Source: Alistipes sp. CAG:514
GTDB taxonomy: Bacteria > Bacteroidota > Bacteroidia > Bacteroidales > UBA932
DNA length: 64,000 bases
Assembly: GCA_000431015.1 (NCBI GenBank)
Contig: HF986039.1
Span: forward strand, 27,588 to 91,587
Direction: 5' to 3'
In this document: positions 9,004-18,667 of the stretch, in pieces
Layout: every line of letters begins with the position of its first letter
Position numbering within the stretch: the stretch's first letter is position 1
Translations under genes and position numbers: made by a program
The notes under the pieces: model-generated
The model's input: only the letters and a program-made list of their open reading frames with translations
What the model was told of the DNA's origin: nothing
The model's database searches: none

Positions 9004-12000
9004 TTAGAAGTTAATATTAAGTCCAAGACTGACATTCTTGGTGATAGGATAACCATAAGAGTTATTCTGCTCAGGATCAAGATGGGTCACACGAAGATTA
9101 TCCCATACGAACAAGTTCTGGCCGCTGACATAGACGCGGACACTGTTGACTCCCGCGCGTGAAAGGAAGCGGGAAGGAAGGGTGTAGCCTAACTCAATGT
9201 TCTTCAATCTCAGGAAAGAACGGTTCTGGATGAAGAAGTCATTGGTAGTATGGCTGACAGTCTGAGCGGTGGAGATTGCCGGATAGGAGATCTTGTCACC
9301 ATTGTTGTAACGCTCCTCGGTCCAGCCGTGCCTTGTCCATTCAAAGTAAGTACCGCTCTTGGTGTACTCAACCACACCCTGGCCGCTATAGTACTTGGAA
9401 TATCTTCCCAAACCGGAGAAGAGCACATTGAAGTCGATACCCTTGAAGTTGAATCCCAAAGTGACACCGTAGTTGATGCCAGGGATGCTTGTCGAGTAAC
9501 CGATAGGAGACAAGTCCTTGTCATCGATAACGCCGTCACCGTTGACATCCTTATAGACAAAATCACCGACTCTCGGAACACCGAATCCATAATCGTAGTA
9601 ATTATCTATTTCCTCCTGAGATGTGAAATAACCCTTTCCAGGGGAGTTCCAGTCAATCAGGTAACCCCAAGCCTGTCCGAGACGGAAGCCTTCTGTGCGA
9701 TACTCATAGGCATATTCCTCTGAACGCATAGGCTCGTCTAATTCAACAACCTCGTTGTCATTGAATCCGAAGTTGCCCTTGACGGACAGGGAGAAGTCCT
9801 TGTTGAACGAGTGGCTGTAGCTTGCCTCGATCTCATAGCCGTGGTTCTTGACAACACCCATGTTCACCTTAGGAATGTAGCTTGAGCTTACACCCTGGAA
9901 TGAAGGGATGGTCTGACGGGAGATGAGGATCTGGTCACGATTCTCCGTGAAGTAGTCGAAATTGATTCTGAAATCCTTGAAGAGACCGATCTCGAAACCG
10001 AGATTCATCTTCTTGGAAAGCTCCCAAGTTATGCTCTTGTTTCCAAGGAGACCTTCGCTGATCGTATGTCCGCCAAGTCCAGAGACATGGGTGCCACCAC
10101 CAACCTCAATGTTATCCTGGAACAAGAACCTGTAGCCACCCATAGAGTCGTTACCCACAAGACCGTAAGACCCTCTGAACTTCAACCAGGTGATGTACTC
10201 GTTGTCCTTAAGGAACGACTCGTTGCTGGCGATCCATCCAAGTGACGCCGAAGGGAAAAGACCGAACCTCTTCGAAGGGGCGAACTGCTCCGATCCATTG
10301 TAACCAAGGTTGGCCTCGACAAGATACCTGTCGTCAAATGAATATGTGGCGCGCGCCGCCGTACCGATAACGTTGTAAGGAATCTCTGCAGCTGTCGTCT
10401 CCCAGAACTTTCTGTACGCCGTCACCATTCCGGTGACGTTGTGCTTGCCGAAGGTTCTGGCATAGTTCACGGAACCCTGCACATACAACTGATAGTTGGA
10501 TGACCTCCATGAAGACATTGTCAAAGGAAAGGTTTCTCTCTCGTGCAATGAATAGGAAAGACTGTCATTTTTGTAGTCAACGTTAGCATAGTAGAACTGC
10601 TCTTGCTTGAGTCCTTCCAGTATACCTCTGTTGTAGGTGTCGTAGGCAGCCATTCCTGTGATGCTCAATCCCTTGGTGACCAGCTCGCTAAGATCCCAGT
10701 TCAAAGAGAACTGGGTGTTGAGGTTCTTCCTCTTGTTGGTGTGGAAACCTCTGCGGTTGATGATCTCGAAAGCGGAGCGGTCAAGGTAATTATAGCCTAT
10801 AAAAGCACCGCTTTCCGCTCCAAATCTTGAGTCTGTGGTAGGGCCAGGAGAGATAGGAAGGATGGTCTGCGACTGATAGATAAGGTCAGTAATCATCCAC
10901 TGCTGATTACCGTCAGCGGCAGGATTACCACCGTAAAGAGCGCCAACCGCAGGCATGTTCACATTCTCGGCGTAAGAGGCGATGTTGAGCGAGGCGGTAA
11001 GGCTCTTCGTGATGTGGAAATCAAGGTTTGAACGCAGGCTGAGCCTGTCCATGTAGCACTGAGGATTGTACCCCAGATAGTCCGGACTCTCGGTGTTAAG
11101 GTTACCTCCCTGATGGATGTAGCCGACATTCACGAAGTAATTGACAAAGTCGGTACCTCCGGAGATGTTGACATTGGCTCGTGACTGAGGAGTGTTCTTC
11201 TTAAGATACATCCTGTAGAAGTCATTGTCACAGTAGACAGCCTTGCGCATGGCGACCTGATTATCGTAGTCAGGTGATGTAGGGTCCAAGCCAAGGAGGG
11301 GATTCTTGTACTTGGCGATGATCTCCTCTGAGAACTCAGCGTCAATGCCGTCGTTGGACAACGCCTCGTTTCTGAGTTCGCAATACTCCCACGAATGAAG
11401 CCTGTCAGGTTCCTTGGTGAAGGATGTCCAGCTCTGGTCGAAAGAGATGCTCAACTGAGCCTTTCCCTTCTGTCCCTTGCGGGTCTGGATGAGGATCACA
11501 CCATTCGCACCCTGAACACCGTAAAGCGCGGTCGCGGAAGCGTCCTTGAGGACGGAGATGCTCTCGACCTCATTCATGTCTACGGTGCGGATGTTGTCTC
11601 TCTCGACACCGTCTACAAGAATCAGAGGGCTCTTGCCGTTCGTTGTGGCCGCACCACGAAGGTACATTGTGGCACCATCGACACCTGGCTGACCACCGCC
11701 GCTCTGCATTGAGGTAAGACCTGTCACACGACCGGCAAGGGCATTGTCAAGACGGGTGGATGTGGTCTTGCGCAGATCGGCTGAGGCAACTGTCGAGATG
11801 GCGCCGGTCACAGAGATTTTCTTCTGCTGTCCGAAGGCCACGACAACGGTCTCCTCCAACATCTCGGAATCAGGAACAAGCTTGATCTGATAGTCGGACT
11901 TACCTTCAGGAAGAACCTGGTTGGTGTATCCGATACAAGAAACAATGACAGTTGAACCGGCAGGAACTTGTTCAAGAACGAATGTTCCGTCTGGTCCGGT

Positions 12001-12207
12001 CATCGTACCCTTGGTTGTGCCATCAATGATGATGGTTACACCAGGCATCGGCTGATTGTTCTCATCAAGCACCTTACCAGTGATTGTTCTGCCTGATTGC
12101 TGGGCGAAGGCTGTACCAGTCCCGACCACAAACAGCATGAGAACCGCCGCAATCACCGTCTTCACACTATAAAGACAGGACGCAACTTTTTTGATTTGTT
12201 CGTGCAT
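9004..12207 (-). CDS. SusC/RagA family TonB-dependent transporter (first gene of the operon)
   Basis: A 1067-residue SusC homologue. A long signal (about residues 1-35, ending TAFAQ) is followed by a carboxypeptidase-regulatory-like domain (TITGKVLDENNQPMPGVTI, about 41-120), the canonical plug start VVVAFGQQKKISVTGAI, the plug motifs ILVDGVERDNI and ISVLKDASATALYGVQGANG (about 195-240), and a barrel ending SLGLNINF. It is the first gene of a minus-strand operon running to the left edge. A promoter sits about 125 bases upstream (12334-12364), leaving a leader long enough for post-transcriptional control. Confidence 0.94.
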   Translation of the reverse strand: MHEQIKKVASCLYSVKTVIAAVLMLFVVGTGTAFAQQSGRTITGKVLDENNQPMPGVTIIIDGTTKGTMTGPDGTFVLEQVPAGSTVIVSCIGYTNQVLPEGKSDYQIKLVPDSEMLEETVVVAFGQQKKISVTGAISTVASADLRKTTSTRLDNALAGRVTGLTSMQSGGGQPGVDGATMYLRGAATTNGKSPLILVDGVERDNIRTVDMNEVESISVLKDASATALYGVQGANGVILIQTRKGQKGKAQLSISFDQSWTSFTKEPDRLHSWEYCELRNEALSNDGIDAEFSEEIIAKYKNPLLGLDPTSPDYDNQVAMRKAVYCDNDFYRMYLKKNTPQSRANVNISGGTDFVNYFVNVGYIHQGGNLNTESPDYLGYNPQCYMDRLSLRSNLDFHITKSLTASLNIASYAENVNMPAVGALYGGNPAADGNQQWMITDLIYQSQTILPISPGPTTDSRFGAESGAFIGYNYLDRSAFEIINRRGFHTNKRKNLNTQFSLNWDLSELVTKGLSITGMAAYDTYNRGILEGLKQEQFYYANVDYKNDSLSYSLHERETFPLTMSSWRSSNYQLYVQGSVNYARTFGKHNVTGMVTAYRKFWETTAAEIPYNVIGTAARATYSFDDRYLVEANLGYNGSEQFAPSKRFGLFPSASLGWIASNESFLKDNEYITWLKFRGSYGLVGNDSMGGYRFLFQDNIEVGGGTHVSGLGGHTISEGLLGNKSITWELSKKMNLGFEIGLFKDFRINFDYFTENRDQILISRQTIPSFQGVSSSYIPKVNMGVVKNHGYEIEASYSHSFNKDFSLSVKGNFGFNDNEVVELDEPMRSEEYAYEYRTEGFRLGQAWGYLIDWNSPGKGYFTSQEEIDNYYDYGFGVPRVGDFVYKDVNGDGVIDDKDLSPIGYSTSIPGINYGVTLGFNFKGIDFNVLFSGLGRYSKYYSGQGVVEYTKSGTYFEWTRHGWTEERYNNGDKISYPAISTAQTVSHTTNDFFIQNRSFLRLKNIELGYTLPSRFLSRAGVNSVRVYVSGQNLFVWDNLRVTHLDPEQNNSYGYPITKNVSLGLNINF

Positions 12208-12333
12208 ATTAATTATTTAAGTTAAACTGGCAGTTTAGTGTTTGACCATTAATTATAATGATGACACAAAATTCTTACTCTTAATCGTTTTGTAAATATA
12301 GTGACAAGAAAATGTAAGTTGTATTCAGCTTGG

Positions 12334-12364
12334 CAAAATTAAAAGTAGAAACGACAAAATCAAA
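12334..12364 (-). promoter_or_regulatory. Bacteroidetes-type promoter for the susC-susD-susC-susD operon
   Basis: On the minus strand TTTG (12361-12364) is followed by exactly 19 bases and TAATTTTG (12334-12341), matching the Bacteroidetes consensus TTTG-N19-21-TAnnTTTG. Transcription would begin near 12327, giving a leader of about 120 bases before the ATG at 12207. No regulator gene lies nearby. Confidence 0.7.
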
Positions 12365-12408
12365 AGTGACTACTACAGTTTTCAACAATAAGGGCCACAA
12401 ATACGAAA

Positions 12409-12437
12409 GAGGATATACCAGAGACCAGTATATCCTC
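12409..12437 (-). terminator. Hairpin terminator downstream of ppiD
   Basis: A perfect 10-base-pair stem (GAGGATATAC at 12409-12418 with GTATATCCTC at 12428-12437) and a 9-base loop, followed on the minus strand by TTTCGTATTT. It lies 33 bases past the ppiD stop and upstream of the susC promoter, so it separates the two transcription units. The T-run is weak. Confidence 0.55.
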
Positions 12438-12469
12438 ACAATCTGTAAGTATGTTTATTACCCAATCTA

Positions 12470-14554
12470 CTAATAGAAGCGCGCTCTGTGATCCCTTACG
12501 TCAGACTCCATCATCATCACAGGAAGGATCATCTGAGTGGTGTAGTTGTTCATCTGGGTGGCGGCGTTCCTGGCGTCATCCTCGGTGTAGAAAGAACCGG
12601 TGTCGCGGGAATTGACTTTGAATATGTAGGTTCCGATGGTTCCTGCGACAGGTCCGCAGATCTTTCCCTCCGGAGCAACGGAAGCGGCTCCGATGAATTT
12701 AGGGTCAAGACCCTGACCCGCAAGCGATGCGAATCTTACGTCTACCCCGGTGCTGACAGACGAGTGGAGTGTGTCGGCGATGGCCTGAAGATCGCTGATG
12801 CCCTGGATCTTCTGAGCAATGTCGGCGGCGGCCTTCTCGCTTGCCTTCTGGGCATAGAGCTGCTGACGGATAGCTTCCTTGACCTCATCAATCTTGGCGA
12901 TGCCCTCCTTGTGGATTCCGGTCACCGTGGCCACAAACAGGTAGTTGTTGTTGACGGTGATGATCTCGGAGACCTTGCCGACCTTGTTGTCGAACACCCA
13001 TCTTGTAACCTCCTTGGCCTGGGAGATGGAGCCGTAGCTGGATGTGGCTTCGGTAACCTTCATAGGATGAGAGTACAGGCCCATCGAGTCAACGGCTGCC
13101 TTGTAGTTGTTGTACTTGCCGGCAGCGATCTTGGAGAACTTGCTTGCCTGGGCATAGTAGCTGTTGAATGTCTCGCCGCTTGCGAGGGCGGTCTTCTCAA
13201 GGATGGCCACCTGCTTCTTGGCGACTGGGGCTGTCCTCTTGGCAACCTCAACGATGTGGGTTCCGTACTGTGTCTTTACAATGTAAGGCTTGCCTACCTG
13301 GGCTGTGAGCACAGACTCGAATCCAGGAATCATGTAGGTCTGGGTCATCCAGCCCACATTTCCCTGCTCGCCGTCAGCGGCGCTTTTCGTGTCAGCTGAA
13401 TAAGAGGCTGCAACGTTTGAGAAATTCTCACCCTTCACGAGAACATTAAGAAGGCTGTCAGCCTTTGTCTCCGTGGCCCCCTGAAGAAGAATGTGCCTTA
13501 CATAGACTGAATCCGGAATCTGGGCCATAGCCATGATTCTGGCGGCATAGAACACATTGTTGTCCGAGACAATAGGAGAGGTTCCCTGGGCGTTGGCGTC
13601 CACGAACTCGCTGATGCCGGAGTTGACGGTCGAGAGCTCACCTGCCTTGTACCAGTACTCGTTCAGGCCCTTCTCCGAGTTTCTGGCGAGGAAAGACTTC
13701 ATGTTGTCAGTGGTAGAGAACTCGTCGTAAACCTTACCAATAGCCTCGTTGGTGGCATTGATGTCAGCCTCTGATGGCTTTACCTCGAAGACTACATATT
13801 CCATGTCCCTTGAAGCGTTCTGCTTGAACATGTTCTTATGAGACTCGTAATATTTCCTGATCTCGTCGCCACTCACCTTGACGGTTGTGTCCATTCCATA
13901 ATTAGGAACCATCACGAAGTCAACGTTCGTCGTGTTGTTGTTCTCTGCGATGGCTCTTCTGAGCATCAAAGGATTCTGGAAGTTGCTGTTGGTGAACAAA
14001 GAACCATACTTCGCATAGAACTGCTGCGTGTAGACAGTGTTCTGAATGTAGTTCCAGTACTCCTTCAACCTGCCGGTCTGATCCTGAGAGATGTTGTTGA
14101 TGAGATTCTGGAGAGCATCCTTGGAGAAATTGCCGTTCTCATCCATAAAAGCAGGATTCTGTGAAACCACAGGGGAAATCATGTCGCCGGCGAGAAGATC
14201 CTTCATCTCCTCCTCACCTACCCTGATACCAGCGGCCTTGGCGTTCTTGACAAACAGATACCTGTCAAGAAGGCTCTGCCAAGCGGCGTTGCGCACCTGC
14301 TCCTGCTGCTGCTCACTCTGGGCAGAAGAACCTGTAACCATCTCATTGATGGTTGTAAACTTGTCAACATCCTGCTGGAAATCAAGGTAAGAGATGGTCT
14401 TACCGTTGATTACACCAACATCGTTTCTTGAAGACATCGCGTTGAAAGCGGTCTCAAGAGTCTGAGGATCGATAATGAATGACAAAAGGGCCAAGGCAAT
14501 GATGATAGACACTGCCATGCCAGCCTTTTCGCGAGTTTTTTGAAGAATCGCCAT
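12470..14554 (-). CDS. ppiD: PpiD/SurA-type peptidyl-prolyl isomerase, membrane-anchored chaperone
   Basis: A 694-residue protein that starts MAILQKTREKAGMAV, has one membrane segment (about residues 12-29, VSIIIALALLSFII), then a SurA-N-like helical region, a central parvulin domain (about 345-440; VRHILLQGATETKAD, GNVGWMTQTYMIPGFE) and a C-terminal helical part. It should act in the periplasm on folding of outer-membrane proteins. The order with lptC and the TPR gene upstream is the usual one in Bacteroidales. The length fits the family. The second rotamase-like stretch near residues 560-640 is weak and may be non-catalytic. Confidence 0.88.
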   Translation of the reverse strand: MAILQKTREKAGMAVSIIIALALLSFIIDPQTLETAFNAMSSRNDVGVINGKTISYLDFQQDVDKFTTINEMVTGSSAQSEQQQEQVRNAAWQSLLDRYLFVKNAKAAGIRVGEEEMKDLLAGDMISPVVSQNPAFMDENGNFSKDALQNLINNISQDQTGRLKEYWNYIQNTVYTQQFYAKYGSLFTNSNFQNPLMLRRAIAENNNTTNVDFVMVPNYGMDTTVKVSGDEIRKYYESHKNMFKQNASRDMEYVVFEVKPSEADINATNEAIGKVYDEFSTTDNMKSFLARNSEKGLNEYWYKAGELSTVNSGISEFVDANAQGTSPIVSDNNVFYAARIMAMAQIPDSVYVRHILLQGATETKADSLLNVLVKGENFSNVAASYSADTKSAADGEQGNVGWMTQTYMIPGFESVLTAQVGKPYIVKTQYGTHIVEVAKRTAPVAKKQVAILEKTALASGETFNSYYAQASKFSKIAAGKYNNYKAAVDSMGLYSHPMKVTEATSSYGSISQAKEVTRWVFDNKVGKVSEIITVNNNYLFVATVTGIHKEGIAKIDEVKEAIRQQLYAQKASEKAAADIAQKIQGISDLQAIADTLHSSVSTGVDVRFASLAGQGLDPKFIGAASVAPEGKICGPVAGTIGTYIFKVNSRDTGSFYTEDDARNAATQMNNYTTQMILPVMMMESDVRDHRARFY

Positions 14555-14632
14555 CGTTTTATTGTTTTTTTTTAATATTTCAAAAAAATCAGATATGGGG
14601 TGCGAAGATAGTGATTTTAATTCAATTAACCA

Positions 14633-15241
14633 CTACTTTTTGAGCAAAGGTCCAATAAAGTTTACAGAATCTATCACAACCTTGGTGGAATCCTGCACAA
14701 TGACAACATCGCTGTCAAAGGCCTTGAATATTCTTACATTCCTTGCCATCTCGTCCGACCTCATGCCATGAAATCCCTGGATGAAGCCATCGCTTGAGAA
14801 CATCCTGACATAGCAGTCCGTGTAGATCTCCTTGTTGGCCTGGTCCCAGTACAGTGTGTCCGTCTCCAGAGTCTGTTGGTTTATCACATTCTGAACCACT
14901 ACATTACCGAATGCAGACCAGTACTCGTTGTCGTTTTTCTTGCTTTTGAAATGCTTCGCGTTGTCGGAATGTAGAATCGTCTCAAGCTTGTCTCCCTCTG
15001 TGTAGGCAAAGGCATGAAGCCCTTTAGGAAAGAGTTCATAGGAACATGTGTCGTTCTCGTACCTTTCCATGACATCCGCCTCGACCCTCATCTGCACACC
15101 GCCGTTTCTTGTCTGGACCACAAACATGCTGTCAACCGTCTGGACAGGAGTGTCCGAAAGATTCAGATGCTCCGCCTCGGACAGTTTTCCCTTGCAGGAA
15201 TATACGATGAAAGCAACCGCAAACGCGGTTGCAATCATCAT
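14633..15241 (-). CDS. lptC: LptC-type LPS export periplasmic protein
   Basis: The lipopolysaccharide-transport bridge component anchored in the inner membrane. The hydrophobic N-terminus (MMIATAFAVAFIVYSC) may act as an anchor or lipoprotein signal. The body has LptC/OstA-like beta-strand repeats (RNGGVQMRVEADVMERYEN, GNVVVQNVINQQTLETDTLY, YVRMFSSDGFIQGFHGM). The start is uncertain: a TTG at 15268, only 7 bases after the TPR gene stop, would add RLDIHNDL, which is an odd charged lead. I prefer the ATG pair at 15241/15238. About 200 residues is normal for the family. Confidence 0.85.
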   Translation of the reverse strand: MMIATAFAVAFIVYSCKGKLSEAEHLNLSDTPVQTVDSMFVVQTRNGGVQMRVEADVMERYENDTCSYELFPKGLHAFAYTEGDKLETILHSDNAKHFKSKKNDNEYWSAFGNVVVQNVINQQTLETDTLYWDQANKEIYTDCYVRMFSSDGFIQGFHGMRSDEMARNVRIFKAFDSDVVIVQDSTKVVIDSVNFIGPLLKK

Positions 15242-15275
15242 AAGGTCGTTATGTATGTCCAGTCTCAATTCAAAA

Positions 15276-16580
15276 CTACTTCTGAGTCCTTACAGTGGTG
15301 GTAGCGCGCATACCGCCGCAGTTAACCGTGTAGGACTGTCCGTCAACCACATCGTACATGAAAGCCTCTGCCTTCTGCGGATAGTAAACGCTGTAGGCTG
15401 AAATAAGCTTGTTGCAGTCATCCGTAAGGGAAGCGTCAGCCGCCTTTGCCTTCTGCAGATAGTCAACGGCAACCCAGTACTTGGCTCTGCTCTCGATCTC
15501 GTTTCCGGTGCAGCGTGCCGCTCCCCAGATGGTGGCGATGAGGTAGTAAGCCTTGCCCTGATGATCCGGCTTAAGCTCGGCTGCCTTCCTGGCATAGTCA
15601 AACGCCTTGCCGGTGATGTTGTTCTTAAGGCAATATGTCGCAAGCTCAATCAAGTAGTCCGCCTTTACAGGATCATCCTCCGCGCAAAGCGATACAGCCT
15701 CCTCAAAGTACTTGATGGCGGTGTCGGACTCGTCCTTTGCCGAATGAAGCTTGTAAAGATAGTAAGCTGACGAAGCAGAAGGATCGTTCTTGTACATCTT
15801 CGTCACAGCCTTGAGGAACAGGTCATTGTTCTGGCATCCATCGGTTGATCCAAGCATCTTGACGATGTTTGTCACAAGATCCATGTTGTCAGGATCAGCC
15901 TCAAGACGAGGAGTGAACAGAGCGATGAGGTTGTCACAGCTCGCCACCTGGCTGGTGATGAAGAGACCCTCGATGTCAGACTTGATCTTCGCGTTCTCCT
16001 CTGCGTTACCTGCCTTGTCAAGCAAAGCGATTGCATTCTGATAGGTGTTGATCACATCCTCGGCTCCAAGAGCGGACTTCTTGTAAAGTTCGATGGCGGA
16101 GTTGAGGTTGAGAAGAAGAAGGCTCGGCTTCGTGTTCTCCTGATTGATCTCTATGATCTTGCTCAGTTGCCCGTAGACATCCTTAGGATCCTTGAAGTAC
16201 TGTGTGATGTACTGACCCTTAGAGTTGTAGGCGGCCACAGCATACTTAGGGTAATACTGAGCCCTGAGGTCATTAAGCGTGAGGACAGTGTCGATCATCG
16301 CCGCGCGGACCTGAGGATCCTTGGTCTTGACGATCTCCTTGCCCATAAGTGTCATACCATTAAGAAGCATGTTCTGACTTGCCGTAGGAGGACAGAGACT
16401 GAAAGCCTTCCTCCAGTTAGGAAGAGCCTCGGTGTAATTCTTCTGTTTGTAGTACTCTTGATAGTAAGACAAATACTTGATGCATTCCGCACTGTCAGCA
16501 CCATACTTTCCCTGGGCCGAAGCATTTGTTCCGAAAGCCGCCGCCACAAGAGTTAAAAGCACTAATGAAATCTTCTTCAT
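15276..16580 (-). CDS. Secreted tetratricopeptide-repeat protein
   Basis: A 434-residue protein with a cleavable signal (MKKISLVLLTLVAAAFGTNASAQ is longer than needed; cleavage is likely after ASA). It has several helical TPR-like units, for example YYKQKNYTEALPNWRKAF (about 43-60) and KYFEEAVSLCAEDDPVKADY (about 290-310), and a C-terminal pair near residues 330-400. It sits between the outer-membrane barrel gene (18 bases) and lptC. Orthologues at this place in Bacteroidales are of unknown function; a scaffold role in envelope assembly is a guess from position. Confidence 0.8.
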   Translation of the reverse strand: MKKISLVLLTLVAAAFGTNASAQGKYGADSAECIKYLSYYQEYYKQKNYTEALPNWRKAFSLCPPTASQNMLLNGMTLMGKEIVKTKDPQVRAAMIDTVLTLNDLRAQYYPKYAVAAYNSKGQYITQYFKDPKDVYGQLSKIIEINQENTKPSLLLLNLNSAIELYKKSALGAEDVINTYQNAIALLDKAGNAEENAKIKSDIEGLFITSQVASCDNLIALFTPRLEADPDNMDLVTNIVKMLGSTDGCQNNDLFLKAVTKMYKNDPSASSAYYLYKLHSAKDESDTAIKYFEEAVSLCAEDDPVKADYLIELATYCLKNNITGKAFDYARKAAELKPDHQGKAYYLIATIWGAARCTGNEIESRAKYWVAVDYLQKAKAADASLTDDCNKLISAYSVYYPQKAEAFMYDVVDGQSYTVNCGGMRATTTVRTQK

Positions 16581-16598
16581 GATTGTATCTGTTGTTTA

Positions 16599-17924
16599 TT
16601 AATTATACTTAGGTTTCAGGAACCAGATGTCGAAAATATTGATTCCGATGTTAAAGTTCACATATCTTTCCCTCACCATATTCCCTTTCAATGAGCCTCT
16701 CTGGCCGAAGTCAACTCCGAGGGTCAGTCCGTTGCTCCAGGTGAAAACCGGCAGAGTGGCGCCGAACGTGACACCGACGGCGTTGATCACATTGCCGTCC
16801 AACTTACACGAGGCCTGATCCCAGTAGGCACCGGCGCGGTAGGTTATCCTTTTCCTGTAGTACCGGATGTCATTCCTGTTAGGCACTATCGCGAAGCCAG
16901 CCCTGAGCGACTGCGCGACGGAGGCGCTGAAGACAGCGTTGCCGACGCTCGCGAATCCCGGAATCTTGTCCATTCCGCTCGAACCCCAGTCAGAACGGAT
17001 GTAATTGATTTCGGCAGTCCACTTGTCTCCCCCTTTCAAGGCTATTCCCAATCCAAGTTCGCCGGCGAGCTTCACCTTGCCTCTTCCCAATGTGTCAATG
17101 TAGCTTCTCGGAGCCGGTGTCGAATCATTCAATGAGGATATTGACTGTATCTCATACCTTTCGACATTACCTTTAAGACTCGTTCCCAGCCTGTAGGTGG
17201 CTCCGAACACAGCGGACAAATTCTGCGACAGGGCAGTCTCGTACTGCACACCAAACTTGGCGGTCACAGCGCTAAGATCCAGATTAAATCCGCTTGAGAT
17301 GCTCCTGTAAGAGGAATTTGTCATTGTAAATTTATTGGTCTTATGAATATTACCGAAATAATACTGACCTTCAACCCCTACGGAAAGTCCCTTCATGACA
17401 TCCACTCCGGCACCTACGAACAAATTGGTCATGCCGCCGTAGCCCTTGACGCTGTTCGTGATCACACCGGTGTTCGCGATGATGGAAGGATCCGTCAATT
17501 TGGAAGTCACATCATAACCCACATCGCTGTAAGGAGTCACTCCGGCATACATCGCAAGAGACTTGTACACTGGAAAAGAGATCACAAAGTCATAGACATT
17601 GAAGGTGTTGTTGGACGACCTCATGTCATGCTGGGCATAATACCTGTTACCTTGCGCCAGACCGAAATCAGCCATGAAAGACTTCTCCTCCCTCGCGGTG
17701 ACAGAGGCAGGATTGAGAATGTTGATGTTCCTCTTGTCGCGCGTGGCCAACCCCACACCACCCATGGTCTTGTTGTAGGATGTCCCCTGCTTCGAAATCT
17801 CTCCGATTCCGAACATGGAGTACGGTGTGTAGGCATTGTAAGCCTCGTTCTGAGCGCTCAAAGGGAGCACAAAGAACGACAGCACCACTAAAAGGAGTAT
17901 CTTATTCAACGTTTCTCTTAACAT
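16599..17924 (-). CDS. Outer-membrane beta-barrel protein (FadL/OmpP1-like)
   Basis: A 441-residue protein with a signal ending LPLSAQ and an alternating hydrophobic pattern over its whole length. The start of the mature part (YTPYSMFGIGEI, MGGVGLATRDKRNINILNPAS) resembles FadL/OmpP1-type barrels, which read GGA..A..D....NPA at this place. The C-terminus ends with an aromatic-rich strand. Its start overlaps the end of coaX by 23 bases, so the two are translationally linked. Cargo is unknown. Confidence 0.75.
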   Translation of the reverse strand: MLRETLNKILLLVVLSFFVLPLSAQNEAYNAYTPYSMFGIGEISKQGTSYNKTMGGVGLATRDKRNINILNPASVTAREEKSFMADFGLAQGNRYYAQHDMRSSNNTFNVYDFVISFPVYKSLAMYAGVTPYSDVGYDVTSKLTDPSIIANTGVITNSVKGYGGMTNLFVGAGVDVMKGLSVGVEGQYYFGNIHKTNKFTMTNSSYRSISSGFNLDLSAVTAKFGVQYETALSQNLSAVFGATYRLGTSLKGNVERYEIQSISSLNDSTPAPRSYIDTLGRGKVKLAGELGLGIALKGGDKWTAEINYIRSDWGSSGMDKIPGFASVGNAVFSASVAQSLRAGFAIVPNRNDIRYYRKRITYRAGAYWDQASCKLDGNVINAVGVTFGATLPVFTWSNGLTLGVDFGQRGSLKGNMVRERYVNFNIGINIFDIWFLKPKYN

Positions 17925-18633
17925 AATACTTGTCAGCGATTAAGGCCAAACCCATCAGTACAAGATTACAAACTGCAAAGATGGAGTTTTTCATTCTTTT
18001 TGCAAAATATAAAGCGTCTCCCCCCGTAAAAACTATCATTTTTTCGGGAAATAAAGAGATATAGCCCTGTATTTCAAACATTATGCCTGACACCACTCCG
18101 GATTCTATCGACGACTTCAAAGAATCCCCAAGACGCTTTATTTCCTTGGGCGTGTCAACGATCGGAAGGGTTCTTGAATATCTCGCCAGCGACTTGAACC
18201 TTGTCCGGAATCCCGGGGACACATTGCCGCCTGAGTACCTTCCGTCGGCTTCTATCACATCGATGGTAAGAGTGGTTCCGAAATCGAACACCACACTCCC
18301 CTTTTCCTTGAACAGGTACCTTGCCGCTATCACTGACGCAAGCCTGTCGGGAGACAGGTACGCGGGTACGTCATATTCATTGAATATTCCCGTGTGGTTC
18401 CTGTCAATGATGATCAATTCGCCGCACTTGGAACGAAGATTTCCCTCTGTGCCGGCGCTTATCTCCACTGTTGACGAGATCACCATCACCGCCGGCTTCT
18501 CCTTCTCCACCAGCGAGTACACATAGTCGAACATCCTCTCCCCCTGATAACGGAAAGTCTTTCCGAGGGTGAGACCTTCGGACCAAGCAGCTTTCAGGGC
18601 TGTGTTTCCTATTTCTACCAAAAGATTCGGCAT
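17902..18633 (-). CDS. coaX: Type III pantothenate kinase
   Basis: The first step of coenzyme A synthesis: ATP-dependent phosphorylation of pantothenate. The 243-residue protein begins MPNLLVEIGNTALKAAW, the phosphate-1 motif of the CoaX/ASKHA fold, with VFDFGTTLTIDVI near residue 120 as the second and ESGVVSGIMFE near residue 190. I chose the ATG at 18633 rather than one five codons upstream because the conserved strand begins there. It lies 34 bases after mfd and overlaps the next gene. Confidence 0.93.
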   Translation of the reverse strand: MPNLLVEIGNTALKAAWSEGLTLGKTFRYQGERMFDYVYSLVEKEKPAVMVISSTVEISAGTEGNLRSKCGELIIIDRNHTGIFNEYDVPAYLSPDRLASVIAARYLFKEKGSVVFDFGTTLTIDVIEADGRYSGGNVSPGFRTRFKSLARYSRTLPIVDTPKEIKRLGDSLKSSIESGVVSGIMFEIQGYISLFPEKMIVFTGGDALYFAKRMKNSIFAVCNLVLMGLALIADKYYVKRNVE

Positions 18634-18667
18634 TGTCAAAACGGGCAAACTTTCAAAGGTAGCAATT

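Noticed and set aside
12208..12469. Small gene between ppiD and susC
   Set aside because: The gap is explained by a terminator hairpin and a consensus promoter; no frame of useful length.
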